A stretch of DNA of 43,882 nucleotides from Planctomyces sp. (GCA_016795105.1 JAEUIH010000037.1:1-43882), one strand, 5' to 3'. Positions 35,258 to 43,882 are shown, counted from the first letter of the stretch. Translations and numbers: made by a program. The notes: a model not told the origin generated them from the sequence alone.

Positions 35258-36985
35258 TTACGACATCTGTTTTTCGGCAATCAGGTCTTTGACGTAACCG
35301 ATGACATCCGCAAGCGGCACTTTTTTGGCTTCGGAATCTGTCCGCCATTTGATCTCAGCGATACCTTCTGCAAGCCCTTTGCCCCCAATCGTCACACGCA
35401 GAGGAATCCCGATCAGATCGGCATCCTTGAACTTAAAGCCAGGACGTTGATCGCGGTCATCCATCAGGACGTCGATTCCTGATGAAATCAGTTCATCGTA
35501 AATTCCATTGCTGATCTTCATCACTTCCGGGTCAGTGACATTCAATGGGATCACTTCAACGGAATACGGAGCAATCGACAATGGCCAGATAATTCCGTTT
35601 TCGTCATGACAGGTTTCCACAACCGATGCGACAACACGAGTCACACCGATGCCGTAACAACCCATGATGATCGGATGCGACTGTTCCTGAGCATCAACGT
35701 ACTTCGCTTCCATGGAGACGCTGTACTTCGTACCCAGTTTGAAGACGTGCCCGACTTCAATTCCGTGAACAATTTCCAGATTCCTGCCACAGCGAGGACA
35801 GCTGTCACCTGCTTCCGCATTTCGCAGGTCAAAGGTCTCGGAGAACTGAAAATGAGTTCCCGGAACCACACCCGTCAGATGTGCGTCCTTTTCGTTGGCC
35901 CCGACAATGGCCTTTTCAATCAGCGCAACATCGTGATCGACGAGCACCCGACACTTGATCCCGACTGGACCAGCGAATCCAACAGGAGCGCCCGTTGCAG
36001 CCAGAATGGTGGCTTCATCGGCAAGCTCTACAGATGCAGCGCCGGACGCTCGGCGAATCTTTCCTTCATTTGCAGTGTGATCACCTCGCAGCAGCACAGC
36101 CACAGGCTGACCGTCTGCCTTATAAATCAGAGTCTTAATAAACGACGTCGCGGCCGACTTCAGCAATCGGCTGACCTGATCGATGCTTCCCGCATTGGGA
36201 GTATCGACTTTCACAGGTGCCGCAGAACCATCAACCGGGGCAGGGACCTTCGAACTGCGGCCGGTTTCCGCACGTTCCTGATTGGCCGCGTAGCCGCAGG
36301 CGGGACAATGCACAACAAAATCTTCTCCATTGGACGCAGGCACCATGAATTCATGAGAAGCGTCTCCTCCGATCGGGCCGCTTTCTGCTTCAACCGGAAG
36401 ATACTTCAGCCCACATCTCTGAAAGATTTTACAATAGGCATTGTACATGGCATCGTAGGCCGCGTTGAGCTGCTCCAGCGAAGACCCGAAACTGTACGCA
36501 TCCTTCATGATGAATTCGCTGGTCCTCAGAACACCAAATCTCGGACGCTCTTCGTTTCGGAACTTTGTCTGAATCTGATAGAGCGTGATTGGCAGCTGGC
36601 GATAGCTGCTGATATGGCGAGCCATCAAATCGGTGATCACTTCTTCGTGAGTTGGGCCGAGTGCAAAATGCAGCTTACGGTCTCCTCGCTTTACTTCGAA
36701 GTTAAACAGCACGTTTCCAAAGGCTTCCCGGCGACCCGTTCGTTCAAAGATCTCAATCGGCTGGAGCGCGGGCATAAACAGTTCGACAGCTCCCGCTCGA
36801 TCCATTTCCTGACGCACAATTTCGGAGACCTTGCGAACCGATCGGTATCCAAGCGGCAGGTATGTGTATGCGCCTGCCATTAACTGACGAATCAGACCCG
36901 CTCGCAGCATCAGTTGATGGCTGGGAACTTCAGCCTCGGCAGGAACTTCCTTCATGGTGGGAATAAATGTCTGAGACCAGCGCAT
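35258..36985 (-). CDS. proS: Prolyl-tRNA synthetase (bacterial type)
   Basis: Class II aminoacyl-tRNA synthetase charging tRNA-Pro. The 575-residue length and layout are those of the bacterial (ProS type 1) form with the INS editing domain inserted between motifs 2 and 3: motif 1 region [22 protein letters not shown], motif 2 [25 protein letters not shown], the editing region about 235-380 (includes [20 protein letters not shown]), motif 3 [17 protein letters not shown], then an anticodon-binding domain ([24 protein letters not shown]). AGGG precedes the ATG. It is a housekeeping gene with no visible operon partner. Confidence 0.97.
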   Translation of the reverse strand: MRWSQTFIPTMKEVPAEAEVPSHQLMLRAGLIRQLMAGAYTYLPLGYRSVRKVSEIVRQEMDRAGAVELFMPALQPIEIFERTGRREAFGNVLFNFEVKRGDRKLHFALGPTHEEVITDLMARHISSYRQLPITLYQIQTKFRNEERPRFGVLRTSEFIMKDAYSFGSSLEQLNAAYDAMYNAYCKIFQRCGLKYLPVEAESGPIGGDASHEFMVPASNGEDFVVHCPACGYAANQERAETGRSSKVPAPVDGSAAPVKVDTPNAGSIDQVSRLLKSAATSFIKTLIYKADGQPVAVLLRGDHTANEGKIRRASGAASVELADEATILAATGAPVGFAGPVGIKCRVLVDHDVALIEKAIVGANEKDAHLTGVVPGTHFQFSETFDLRNAEAGDSCPRCGRNLEIVHGIEVGHVFKLGTKYSVSMEAKYVDAQEQSHPIIMGCYGIGVTRVVASVVETCHDENGIIWPLSIAPYSVEVIPLNVTDPEVMKISNGIYDELISSGIDVLMDDRDQRPGFKFKDADLIGIPLRVTIGGKGLAEGIAEIKWRTDSEAKKVPLADVIGYVKDLIAEKQMS

Positions 36986-37306
36986 GGGTGACCCTGAATG
37001 AGAATTGCGAGATTGAACACCGAACTGACAAACAACCAGAAGTCGTGAACTCTGGCAAACCGGCGGGATTCTAGCAAAGCCTGCGATTCAGCAAACCTCC
37101 GTTTCCCAGTTCACCGGCAATCAGCCGCCCGCGGACAGGCACGAACGAAACCGGCTCCCAAAATCGTCCTTCCAGCCGGAAAATTGGCCATGCGGTTGTT
37201 CGAGGTTCTCTCGGTTCTTAGAATCCGCCGCCCCGAACTCGGTTTTGGCTCAATTCGGTACTGGCTCAACGTTGTCTCCCCCCGGCTCTCTTCACTGGAC
37301 TCCCGA
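36986..37306. other. Divergent intergenic region between proS and the YhaM-like gene
   Basis: 320 bases containing both upstream regions. In-frame TTG/ATG codons at 37184-37190 would extend the YhaM-like gene, but the added residues have no family resemblance. I see no repeats, terminator or clear promoter. Confidence 0.45.
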
Positions 37307-38281
37307 ATGCCTCGAACTTTTGTCAAAGAACTCAAGGACGGGGACAACGTCAATCAGATTTTCCTGCTGGCCGATAAACAGCTGCGGGCAAACCGGAACG
37401 CAAACCTCTACCTGCTGGCCACCCTCCGTGATCGAACAGGCGTGATCAGCGGTCTGATGTGGAATGTGGCTGAAGATTCTGTCCAGCACATCTCAGCGGG
37501 CGACTATGTCAGGGTTCGGGGCAAGGTTCAGGTCTTCCAGGGCGGACTCCAGATGATTGTTGTGCAGATGGATTCTGCGCCCGAATCTGAGGTTGATCCC
37601 GAAGAATTCCTTGTGAAACCACAGGCGAACGTCGGACCACTCCTGACGAGACTTAAAGAACTCATGGATTCCCTCGAATCCGCTCCACTGAAACTGCTCG
37701 CCGAATGCATTCTCGAAGATCCGTCACTCGTCGATGACCTTTGTGCGGCTCCTGCCGGTGTCAAAGCCCATCACGCTTATCAGGGTGGATTGATCGAACA
37801 TATCGTTGGAATGGCCGAAGTCGCCGATCGCATCTCAGAATTGTACCCATCTCTCAATCGCGACCTTCTGTTGCTGGGTGTACTGCTTCACGATCTTGGA
37901 AAGATCCGCGAACTCTGCTGGGACCCAACGCTGTCATACACCGACGAAGGTCAACTCCTCGGACATATGAACATCGCGATTGAAATCCTGAACGAAAAAC
38001 TGCTCATCGCCCGGTCCCGTCCTGGTGGCCAGCAGATTCTGCCGGAAGATGTTCTCCGCCTTAAACACATGATCCTTAGCCATCATGGAACTCTCGATTT
38101 CGGAAGTCCCAGAGTTCCCATGACCCCCGAGGCGATTGCTCTGCACCTGATTGACAATCTCGACGCAAAACTCCACGAATTCACGCGAACGATCGCCGAC
38201 GACCCAAACACTCAATCGCCATGGACACCCTATAGCCCGCGGATCGAACGCCGACTCTTCAAGGGCTATCCGCGAAAGTAG
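37307..38281 (+). CDS. 3'-5' exoribonuclease YhaM-like (OB fold plus HD domain)
   Basis: 324 residues from ATG 37307, close to the usual length of YhaM (about 315). The N-terminal half is an OB-fold nucleic-acid-binding domain (DGDNVNQIFLLADKQL, ATLRDRTGVISGLMWN, DYVRVRGKVQVFQGGLQM). The C-terminal half is an HD hydrolase: HHAYQGGLIEHIVGMA, LLLLGVLLHDLGKIREL with the HD pair, LKHMILSHHG and the distal Asp in HLIDNLDAKL. All metal ligands are present. The likely role is 3' trimming of RNA. The TAG stop is inside GTAGCAGG, the start of a class A repeat remnant. Confidence 0.9.
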   Translation: MPRTFVKELKDGDNVNQIFLLADKQLRANRNANLYLLATLRDRTGVISGLMWNVAEDSVQHISAGDYVRVRGKVQVFQGGLQMIVVQMDSAPESEVDPEEFLVKPQANVGPLLTRLKELMDSLESAPLKLLAECILEDPSLVDDLCAAPAGVKAHHAYQGGLIEHIVGMAEVADRISELYPSLNRDLLLLGVLLHDLGKIRELCWDPTLSYTDEGQLLGHMNIAIEILNEKLLIARSRPGGQQILPEDVLRLKHMILSHHGTLDFGSPRVPMTPEAIALHLIDNLDAKLHEFTRTIADDPNTQSPWTPYSPRIERRLFKGYPRK

Positions 38282-38285
38282 CAGG
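38278..38285 (+). repeat. Class A repeat remnant at stop codon
   Basis: GTAGCAGG, identical to the first eight bases of class A hairpins, provides the TAG stop of the upstream gene. The following sequence no longer matches. It could be chance at this length; the location is what makes it worth noting. Confidence 0.35.
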
Positions 38286-38502
38286 TTTAAGTCCGGCAGT
38301 TTGCGCAGACTGTGTTCGTCCTGTGGAAACACATGATGTGACGACATCTGAATGCCGATGGTGATGATGGCAGACTTTCTGTTGCAGTGGTGCATTGCGC
38401 AGATTCTGCCGAAACAGAGTTTGTAGAAGGCCAACCATCGAGTGGCCACCAGTATCGAAGGCCAGTGACGGCCATCATTCAGCAGGCATGAGGTTTGTAG
38501 CC

Positions 38503-40497
38503 ATGGAACGGCTCAGAAGACTGCTCTTTCTTACGACAGCCTGCCTGGTTGCGCAGTTTTCTCTGCAGTCTGTTTCACTCGCAGGGCCAGATTCTTTCGC
38601 ACTTTTCATCCCTGCAGTGGCAGGAGATTCAGTGACGGAGGAATTTACTGTTGCGGGCGACGTTGTGCAGCCTGCCAACTACTTGATACCGTTAAACCAG
38701 CCCATTAGTCTCCAGCAAGCTGTACTCTCCGCCGGTCCGGCCGCGGAATCTCTGATCGTCATGATTGTTCGTCCTGGCCAGGCCGAAACCCACTGGACAC
38801 AATTTGTGTCCCGATCTTCCGGCGAATCTGGTCCTCCCGTACTTCCCGGAGACATTCTGATTGTACAGGCTCAGTCTCTGCCCGATCAGCAAGTCGCCCC
38901 CAATGCAGTTCTTCTGGCGGGGAAAAAGCCCGTTGTGCTGTCACTTCGAGCATCAGAAAATCAAAAAGTACGCATTGGTGATGTTCTCGCAGTCAATCAG
39001 CTGCCGACTGAAGTCGCTTCGCAACTACGCCGACTGTCGTTTCATCCCGGCCGTTCTCAGGCGAAGGCACTCACAGCCTTCGAGCCCGTCGAACATGGCG
39101 ATGTTCTGAAACTCGCGACCCCGACTCCCTCGCAAACTGACCACATCACTTCTGCAAACGATGGACAGAAGCAATTTCGTCCGATGGTCTCAGAATGGAA
39201 TGGTTCCGTCAGCCAGGTCTCCGCGGTGCAGGTATCCGGGACGGTAAACTCTGCGTTCATGATGTCACAGGAACAGGTGCAGCCACCTCAGATTCCTGAG
39301 ACTCCCCAACAGCCATCCGGCGTTTCGGCCGACTATGGTGATGTTTCCGATTCTTCCGCATCCCTGATTCAGACTCAGGAGGAAGAGGGCCATGGATTGC
39401 CGCAGCAATCGAATCCCGAGACTCTGCTTCCGGAACTCGCGGTGTCGGATTCCACCCACAGATCTCAATCCGATTCGGCGCCAGCCAATTCCGAAACGAA
39501 CTCCCGCGATGTCAGTGCGAACGACAGCTTTGAGGTCTTTGGCCCGATGCCGGCAGACTTTGAAGAATCTGCTCCACTCCCTCCGGAAGAAATCCCTGTC
39601 GCAGAAGAAGCCTCTTCATTGAATGTCTGGAATCTGGCTTTTGTGGCAGGCCTGTTCATCGCGGGTGGACTGAATATTGCGGGCTGGATCAAATCTGAAG
39701 CAGAACTCAAACAGCTGGAACGCGCTCAGGTCACCTCCGACCACCTTACCGATGTCGCTGTCGAAAGTCTGGCTGGAAATGTTCTGACAGAACCCGTGCA
39801 TACCGCTCCCGAGACCGAACCATTGGACGTGAAGATGGCACCGGTTGCTCCGACGGTGACAATCACAACACCTGTCGTTCCGCTGGTTGCTTCACATGAA
39901 TGGCGTGCAAAAGACTGGCGTGTCATTGTGGATGAAATTCAGGCCACACAGCCTAAACCCGGAATTTCATCCGGCCTGACCTCTGAAACAACCATCTTCA
40001 ACACGTTAGAGACTGTGGAATCCGCAACACCGATTCACAATGTCGAACAACGGATCGACATCATTGCCCCGGTCTCGATGCTCATGGAAGCGACACATGA
40101 AATGAATCACGAACATCACACTGATGATGCAGCGGCTCCTGAGGCAACAGAGTCTTCTGAGATTGATGGCCCGATCTTTGGCGATCTGAACGACCTGATT
40201 GAAAACAGACTTCCTGTAGATTTGTGCGAAGCTCAGCTGCCTCTTCGAATTGCACTGTTTGGAAACGCGGCAGGACCGAGGCGTCTACGAGTTGATCAGG
40301 CACACACTCAGCTGGCCGGACCTCATATGTCAATGGCCACCGAGCGACGTCGAACAGAGCCAGCTGCGGTCACATCTGCACCGCCAGCCAATGAACATAC
40401 TGATGCACTTCCTCAGACAGAGAACTCGCCTGCACCAAAACGGCACCGAGCCAGTCTGGATCGTGCACTCAATCAACTCAATGAACAGGGCGAATGA
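38503..40497 (+). CDS. SLBB-like periplasmic/transmembrane protein, partner of an actin-like ATPase
   Basis: 664 residues from ATG 38503 (TGAGG nine bases upstream; ATG 38488 is an in-frame alternative). Signal peptide RLLFLTTACLVAQFSLQSVSLAG. Residues about 45-130 and 135-210 look like SLBB/polysaccharide-export beta-grasp domains (EEFTVAGDVVQPANYLIPLNQPISLQQAVLSAG broken into strands, VLPGDILIVQAQ, RIGDVLAV, EHGDVLKLATP). About 220-370 is a disordered Pro/Gln/Glu-rich stretch. One membrane helix follows (VWNLAFVAGLFIAGGLNIAGW, about 375-393). The last ~270 residues are acidic and low complexity and would be cytoplasmic. The stop overlaps the start of the actin-like gene by four bases, so the two proteins are coupled and the tail is the likely actin contact. 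Confidence 0.75.
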   Translation: MERLRRLLFLTTACLVAQFSLQSVSLAGPDSFALFIPAVAGDSVTEEFTVAGDVVQPANYLIPLNQPISLQQAVLSAGPAAESLIVMIVRPGQAETHWTQFVSRSSGESGPPVLPGDILIVQAQSLPDQQVAPNAVLLAGKKPVVLSLRASENQKVRIGDVLAVNQLPTEVASQLRRLSFHPGRSQAKALTAFEPVEHGDVLKLATPTPSQTDHITSANDGQKQFRPMVSEWNGSVSQVSAVQVSGTVNSAFMMSQEQVQPPQIPETPQQPSGVSADYGDVSDSSASLIQTQEEEGHGLPQQSNPETLLPELAVSDSTHRSQSDSAPANSETNSRDVSANDSFEVFGPMPADFEESAPLPPEEIPVAEEASSLNVWNLAFVAGLFIAGGLNIAGWIKSEAELKQLERAQVTSDHLTDVAVESLAGNVLTEPVHTAPETEPLDVKMAPVAPTVTITTPVVPLVASHEWRAKDWRVIVDEIQATQPKPGISSGLTSETTIFNTLETVESATPIHNVEQRIDIIAPVSMLMEATHEMNHEHHTDDAAAPEATESSEIDGPIFGDLNDLIENRLPVDLCEAQLPLRIALFGNAAGPRRLRVDQAHTQLAGPHMSMATERRRTEPAAVTSAPPANEHTDALPQTENSPAPKRHRASLDRALNQLNEQGE

Positions 40498-41549
40498 TGA
40501 TTACCGCCATTGACTTCGGAACCTGTTGGATTCGATCCGCCTTCCGCAATCCGGCACACAGAGACAGGCTCTCAGTTTACGCCGAGCGAGCCGAGTACGC
40601 GCTGATCCCGAACACAGAGAAACATCGGCAGCTTCTCGAGGAACAGTCCATCAGCATCGCCACCTGTGATAACTCGCTGGCGATACTTGGTAATCAAATC
40701 AATCAGGTGAAATGGCTCAGCCGACTGCCATCGACGCCTCTGCTGTCCGACGGAATTGTTCCCATTGACGATCCTCCCGCACGACAGATGCTGAATGTCC
40801 TGGTCAATGCTGTACTCCCGGCTCCCGAAGGCTCCATGAACCTGTGTGCCTTTACGGTCCCGGGCTCCAAAGATCGTTCGGAACAATCACGACGGAATCG
40901 AGAATTCCTGAGTCGCCTGATTGAAATGAAAGGATACGAACCAGTCGAAGTCGGTTCTGCGGAAGCCGCTGTCCTTGCGATCGGACTTGAGTCATCGTTC
41001 ACCGGGATTGCAGTGGTGATGGGAGCCGAAACCACAGAGATCTGCATTTCACGTCTTGGCATTCCGCTGGTGTCTGCAACGCTGCCCCTCGGCAGCAACT
41101 GGATCGACGCAGAAATTGCCAAACAGTTTAAGATGCATGCATGGGACGGCGATGGCCAATGCTACATCGATCTCGAAGCGGCCCGAAGCTGGAAACAAAC
41201 TTCCATGGTGAGCATCCGTCATCCGATGGGTGACCGTGAACAGACTTTTGCCAGGCTCTATGCAGTGGTCATGGACCGCATCACGCGTTCGATTTCACAG
41301 ATGCTCAAACAACCGTCGATTGTGTCTGCTCTTGGAACTCAACGACTTGCAGTCATGCTTGCAGGAGGCCCAACACGTACGACAGGTTTTGCAAACCTCC
41401 TGACGGAACGACTGATTGAGCACGAACTGGCAGACCGACTACTCTCAATCCGAACCGCTCAGGATCCCGATCTTGCAGTTGTTCGCGGCGCTCTTGTGTT
41501 CGCGGAACTGGAAGCGAGTCATCGAAAAGGACAGGAAGTGGCCGCCTGA
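40494..41549 (+). CDS. MreB/FtsA-like actin-fold ATPase
   Basis: 351 residues, the length of MreB (about 347). Phosphate-1 loop TAIDFGTCWIR (4-14), connect region FTVPGSKDRSEQSRRNREFL (MreB has VPCG..QVERRA at this place), phosphate-2 region IAVVMGAETTEICISRLGIPLVSATLPLGSNWIDAEIA (172-209, in MreB VVDIGGGTTEVAVI), adenosine loop VMLAGGPTRTTGFANLL (287-303) and the closing DPDLAVVRGALVFA (MreB DP..CVARG.G.AL). The acidic residue of phosphate-2 is replaced (VVMGAE in place of VDIGGG), so ATP hydrolysis may be altered. It is a cytoplasmic filament-former or ATP-switch coupled to the upstream membrane protein; the role is inferred, not shown. Confidence 0.85.
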   Translation: MMITAIDFGTCWIRSAFRNPAHRDRLSVYAERAEYALIPNTEKHRQLLEEQSISIATCDNSLAILGNQINQVKWLSRLPSTPLLSDGIVPIDDPPARQMLNVLVNAVLPAPEGSMNLCAFTVPGSKDRSEQSRRNREFLSRLIEMKGYEPVEVGSAEAAVLAIGLESSFTGIAVVMGAETTEICISRLGIPLVSATLPLGSNWIDAEIAKQFKMHAWDGDGQCYIDLEAARSWKQTSMVSIRHPMGDREQTFARLYAVVMDRITRSISQMLKQPSIVSALGTQRLAVMLAGGPTRTTGFANLLTERLIEHELADRLLSIRTAQDPDLAVVRGALVFAELEASHRKGQEVAA

Positions 41550-41586
41550 CAGCTTCAGGAAGTCATGATTCCAGCCGGTCGATTGG

Positions 41587-42792
41587 CTATTCCAAACGGT
41601 CCATCCATCGCTGAAAATCGACTTCCACGCGAGCTATATCGCCAAAGACTTCCTGAAACAACTTCAGACGGTCCTCTGCAGAAACGGCAACACCGGCTGT
41701 CTGCTGCTCTGAACGCTGTATGAAGGTCATGAACTGACGTGATCGGACTGGATTGTCGGTCAGGAAGAACGTGAACGCCCAGGCGTGAGAATAGGTGTCC
41801 AGCACTGAACGCTGAAATGGTTCGTCAGATGCGATCAATGTCGCCAGATCGCCCAGTTTTCTTCGAGGCTGGTACTCTGTCCGAAACCAGTCCAGTCGCT
41901 CTGAGTTGATTCGATCCGACAGAGTATGAGCTGCGGAACGACGTCGCATTCCAGGCGCTTCCAGAACGGTTGCCAGTCCTTCGATGATCCACTGAGGCGT
42001 GCCTCCCAGCCGGGAGTGAATTCCAATATTGAATCCGACCTGATGCGTCGTTTCATGAATCACAGTGTCAGCGGCAGTCCCGGAGATCATCGACTGAAAC
42101 TCTGGGCGAAGTCCCGGATATATGACAGCTGCCGTGCCGCGTCCTTCACCGGCTCTGTTTGACGATACTGATGCATTCTGAAACAGAACAGGATCATCAA
42201 ACAAAATCACACGGTTGGATCGCAGGGAATAATAGCCACGCAGTCCATCAGACCAGGCGACGTCATCTCGACGACAGTAATTTGCAAACTCGGACTGACT
42301 TGCAAACACGACAGCCACGAGTGGCCCGTCCGGCTCCGTCGTCCTGAATCCTCGAACTCGATAAAACTTCTCGACGGCCCGGTAGATCTCTTCGAACAGC
42401 GACTGATACGCCTGACCTTTTCCGGATGGTGCACAGATGACGTAGTGAGTTGTCGCTCCAACTTCATAACCCTGACCAATTTCGCGTCGCAGTTCATCGC
42501 ACATCTGCCCGGCAGACAAGGGAACGAACTGCTCTCCAATCACCCGGAAAGACTTCAGTGATGACACAGGCAGTCGGCGCAAATGACCCGTTCGTTCGAT
42601 CAGGCAACACATTTCGTTGTCTGATGTAATCACCTTGCCAACATACGTCTGACTTTCGTCACTGACCTCGACCAGGCGAGCACTCTCGGCGCGAACCGGC
42701 TCCGCGAGAAACAGGACAGCCAATAGAAACGCTGCCACAGTTCGCGCCAGTGCTTTGAACCGAGGACTCCTGGAAGGACTTGCTGAATTCAT
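41587..42792 (-). CDS. DUF1570 secreted metallopeptidase-like protein
   Basis: 401 residues from ATG 42792, chosen because it opens a signal peptide (RTVAAFLLAVLFLAEPVRA); an upstream in-frame codon at 42939 would prepend about 49 unsignal-like residues. After a small beta domain (VGKVITSDNEMCCLIERTGHLRRLP), the DUF1570 region has HYVICAPSG and DGPLVAVVFASQSEF, then the gluzincin-type motif HETTHQ with the downstream Glu in WIIEGLATVLE. The HExxH is complete, so peptidase activity is plausible. The protein is expected in the periplasm or outside the cell. The family is planctomycete-rich and its substrates are unknown. Confidence 0.87.
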   Translation of the reverse strand: MNSASPSRSPRFKALARTVAAFLLAVLFLAEPVRAESARLVEVSDESQTYVGKVITSDNEMCCLIERTGHLRRLPVSSLKSFRVIGEQFVPLSAGQMCDELRREIGQGYEVGATTHYVICAPSGKGQAYQSLFEEIYRAVEKFYRVRGFRTTEPDGPLVAVVFASQSEFANYCRRDDVAWSDGLRGYYSLRSNRVILFDDPVLFQNASVSSNRAGEGRGTAAVIYPGLRPEFQSMISGTAADTVIHETTHQVGFNIGIHSRLGGTPQWIIEGLATVLEAPGMRRRSAAHTLSDRINSERLDWFRTEYQPRRKLGDLATLIASDEPFQRSVLDTYSHAWAFTFFLTDNPVRSRQFMTFIQRSEQQTAGVAVSAEDRLKLFQEVFGDIARVEVDFQRWMDRLE

Positions 42793-43142
42793 GAAACCGC
42801 TTTGTCGAAGACCCGCGACGAGTCTGTCATGTCTGCGAGAAAAGTACTCTCGTCCAGACCAGTGACAGCTGCCGGCCCGGCCAGCAATCATGGCTTCGAA
42901 CTTGACGGCATGTTGCGAAAAAGCGCTCCCGCGCAGCATGAAGACCGCACTGCCATGAGGAACGGTCGGGCGTGTCGACTTCCGGCAACACGCCTTACCT
43001 CATCGCAACAGAAGTTCCAGGCCCCTGTGTTCAAATCTCAACAGCGTTTGTCGCAACAACGCGACAAATGCTGCCGAAATCCAACAGCCGATCCTGCACG
43101 TTGCGGTTTGGCAACGTCCCTGCATTCTCAGGCTGGATGCGC
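42793..43142. other. Non-coding region upstream of DUF1570 gene
   Basis: About 350 bases between the DUF1570 start and the 9-bp tandem repeat, expected to contain its promoter. Open frames across it on the plus strand are driven by the tandem repeat and show no domain. Confidence 0.4.
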
Positions 43143-43223
43143 GTCGGATCGGTCGGATCGGTCGGATCAGACGGATCAGACGGATCAGACGGATCAGACG
43201 GATCAGACAGATCAGACAGATCA
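43143..43223. repeat. Nine-unit 9-bp tandem repeat
   Basis: Nine exact-length units: GTCGGATCG twice, GTCGGATCA, GACGGATCA four times, GACAGATCA twice. The unit drifts stepwise from one end to the other. Its last three bases are the stop codon of the minus-strand SRPBCC gene. Confidence 0.93.
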
Positions 43224-43748
43224 AACCTTGCGGTCCATTGGCCAGTGTTCGCTGCGACACGCTGCGGGAGACATGGGGGACGTCAGTCGAATGATCCCGA
43301 GGATCATTCGTTTGCCAAACGACGGACGTCCGGTCTCAACAACCGACTTCAGGACATCACAGATGAATGGGCCACCCTGCGCCATTTGCTTTTCGGTTTT
43401 TGTACCCTGAGGAATCCGGTCCGAGATCAGTGTAAACTCAACGCCACCATCGACTTCTTTCAGCTCATACGTGACGCGACACGGCTGGTCTTCAAAGTTG
43501 GTAAACCGAAACGTGTGTGAAAAACGATGCGGTGGATCACACTCCAGAATTTCTCCGACAACTCCCGTGTACTTTCCATTCGGCGTCCGCATCCGCAGTT
43601 GAGAACCAGGCTTGATGCCGCCTGATGTATGCATCACCGAACCAAAGAAGTGCTCCAGCACAACGCCTTCCTGAGTCAATGCGTCCCAGACCTTCTGGAT
43701 CGGCGCCTTGATGATTACCTTTGCCACCTGTTGAACCAGTTCGGTCAT
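43221..43748 (-). CDS. SRPBCC (AHSA1/Aha1-type) domain protein
   Basis: 175 residues. The Bet v1/START-like pattern is clear to about residue 145: VAKVIIKAPIQKVWDALTQEG, the Gly-rich turn IKPGSQLRMRTPNGKYTGVVGEILECDPPHRFSHTFRF, and YELKEVDGGVEFTLISDRIP, then a C-terminal helix ICDVLKSVVETG. This family is a hydrophobic-ligand pocket, often an ArsR-controlled gene. The last ~30 residues (GKRMILGIIRLTSPMSPAACRSEHW and on) look like read-through of non-coding DNA: they contain a perfect 10-bp palindrome and end in the 9-bp tandem repeat. The start overlaps the upstream ArsR-type gene by ATGA. Confidence 0.85.
   Translation of the reverse strand: MTELVQQVAKVIIKAPIQKVWDALTQEGVVLEHFFGSVMHTSGGIKPGSQLRMRTPNGKYTGVVGEILECDPPHRFSHTFRFTNFEDQPCRVTYELKEVDGGVEFTLISDRIPQGTKTEKQMAQGGPFICDVLKSVVETGRPSFGKRMILGIIRLTSPMSPAACRSEHWPMDRKV
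43288..43310. terminator. Palindrome inside the SRPBCC 3' coding end
   Basis: CGAATGATCC / GGATCATTCG, a perfect 10-bp stem with loop CGA, encoding RMILGIIR on the minus strand. No T-tract. It has the form of a 3'-end hairpin now within the reading frame. Confidence 0.5.
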
Positions 43749-43882
43749 GTCTCGGCACTCTCTGATTTGTTTTGGTTTTCGAGCAGATATTTCAGATCCA
43801 AAGCCCGCGATGCCCAGAATCGACTGTATTCCGTCGTCCAGCGATCGTAGATCATCTGGATGGGCACTGCGTTGAAGAACAA
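43745..43882 (-). CDS. ArsR-family regulator, C-terminal fragment cut by the window edge
   Basis: The last 45 codons of a minus-strand gene running off the window. The translation FFNAVPIQMIYDRW, TEYSRFWASRALDLKYLLE is the characteristic C-terminus of the ArsR-type winged-helix regulators encoded just upstream of AHSA1/SRPBCC genes. The TGA stop overlaps the SRPBCC ATG, so the two are translationally coupled. The DNA-binding domain lies outside the window. Confidence 0.75.
   Translation of the reverse strand: MFFNAVPIQMIYDRWTTEYSRFWASRALDLKYLLENQNKSESAET

Noticed and set aside
35606-36883. 425-codon open frame antisense to proS
   Set aside because: A shadow frame; its composition reflects the reverse of conserved synthetase motifs.
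42802-43520. Plus-strand frames encoding Asp-Gln-Thr or Gly-Ser-Asp repeats
   Set aside because: They are produced by the 9-bp tandem repeat, are open in several frames and overlap the SRPBCC gene antisense.
1-43882. tRNA, rRNA, integrase or attachment sites
   Set aside because: I saw no cloverleaf, rRNA-like segment or recombinase; the region looks chromosomal rather than an integrated element.

Overview
The window reads as a chromosomal segment of a planctomycete, probably one of the marine Planctomycetaceae-like lineages. I infer this from gene content: a Tat-exported Gfo/Idh/MocA oxidoreductase, an RNI-type LRR lipoprotein, a LEPR-XLL-like secreted lipase, an HTTM (gamma-carboxylase-like) membrane protein, DUF1570 and DUF4404 proteins, a very large beta-helix surface protein, and Cys-less redoxin and TPR lipoproteins. 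Base composition is moderate and even. I see no rRNA, tRNA, prophage, integrase or CRISPR. The class-level assignment is inference and rests on no database search.

Layout. 1-4434: hemL, an LRR lipoprotein and a divergent Tat oxidoreductase ending in a strong terminator. 4740-10994: a 2084-residue surface protein made of a barrel-like N-terminus, a right-handed beta-helix with Asp/Asn-rich EF-hand-like cassettes, and a zinc-protease motif in mid-helix. 11115-18532: a TPR lipoprotein, then a plus-strand cluster of secreted lipase, ankyrin protein, small membrane protein and HTTM protein. 18623-24230: an archaeal-type glucose-dehydrogenase-like MDR enzyme and a three-gene ABC exporter (ATPase, FtsX-type permease, HlyD adaptor). 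24433-26758: an NtrC-type regulator convergent with a LexA homologue that lacks its autoproteolysis residues. 27270-32086: hairpin-repeat arrays surrounding a small membrane protein, a PIG-L deacetylase, a redoxin-like lipoprotein and a BRCT-MerR-TPR fusion. 32379-38281: glyA, a HpcH/HpaI aldolase, a DUF4404 protein, proS and a YhaM-like 3'-5' exoribonuclease. 38503-41549: a translationally coupled pair, an SLBB-like membrane protein and an MreB/FtsA-like actin. 41587-43882: a DUF1570 metallopeptidase-like protein, then an SRPBCC protein coupled to the 3' end of an ArsR-type regulator.

The most unusual signal outside the genes is a set of short dispersed hairpins beginning with GTAG. They occur in three stem variants. 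The variants differ by paired, compensatory changes around a shared TCC-containing loop, and the copies sit mostly at or just after stop codons in the sense orientation of the gene. This is the layout of GTAG-type REP/BIME elements moved by RAYT (TnpA-REP) transposases. No such transposase lies in the window.

The best candidates for undescribed protein systems are the SLBB-TM protein coupled to an MreB-like actin, the beta-helix autotransporter-like protein carrying a metzincin-like insert, and the apparently non-cleavable LexA.
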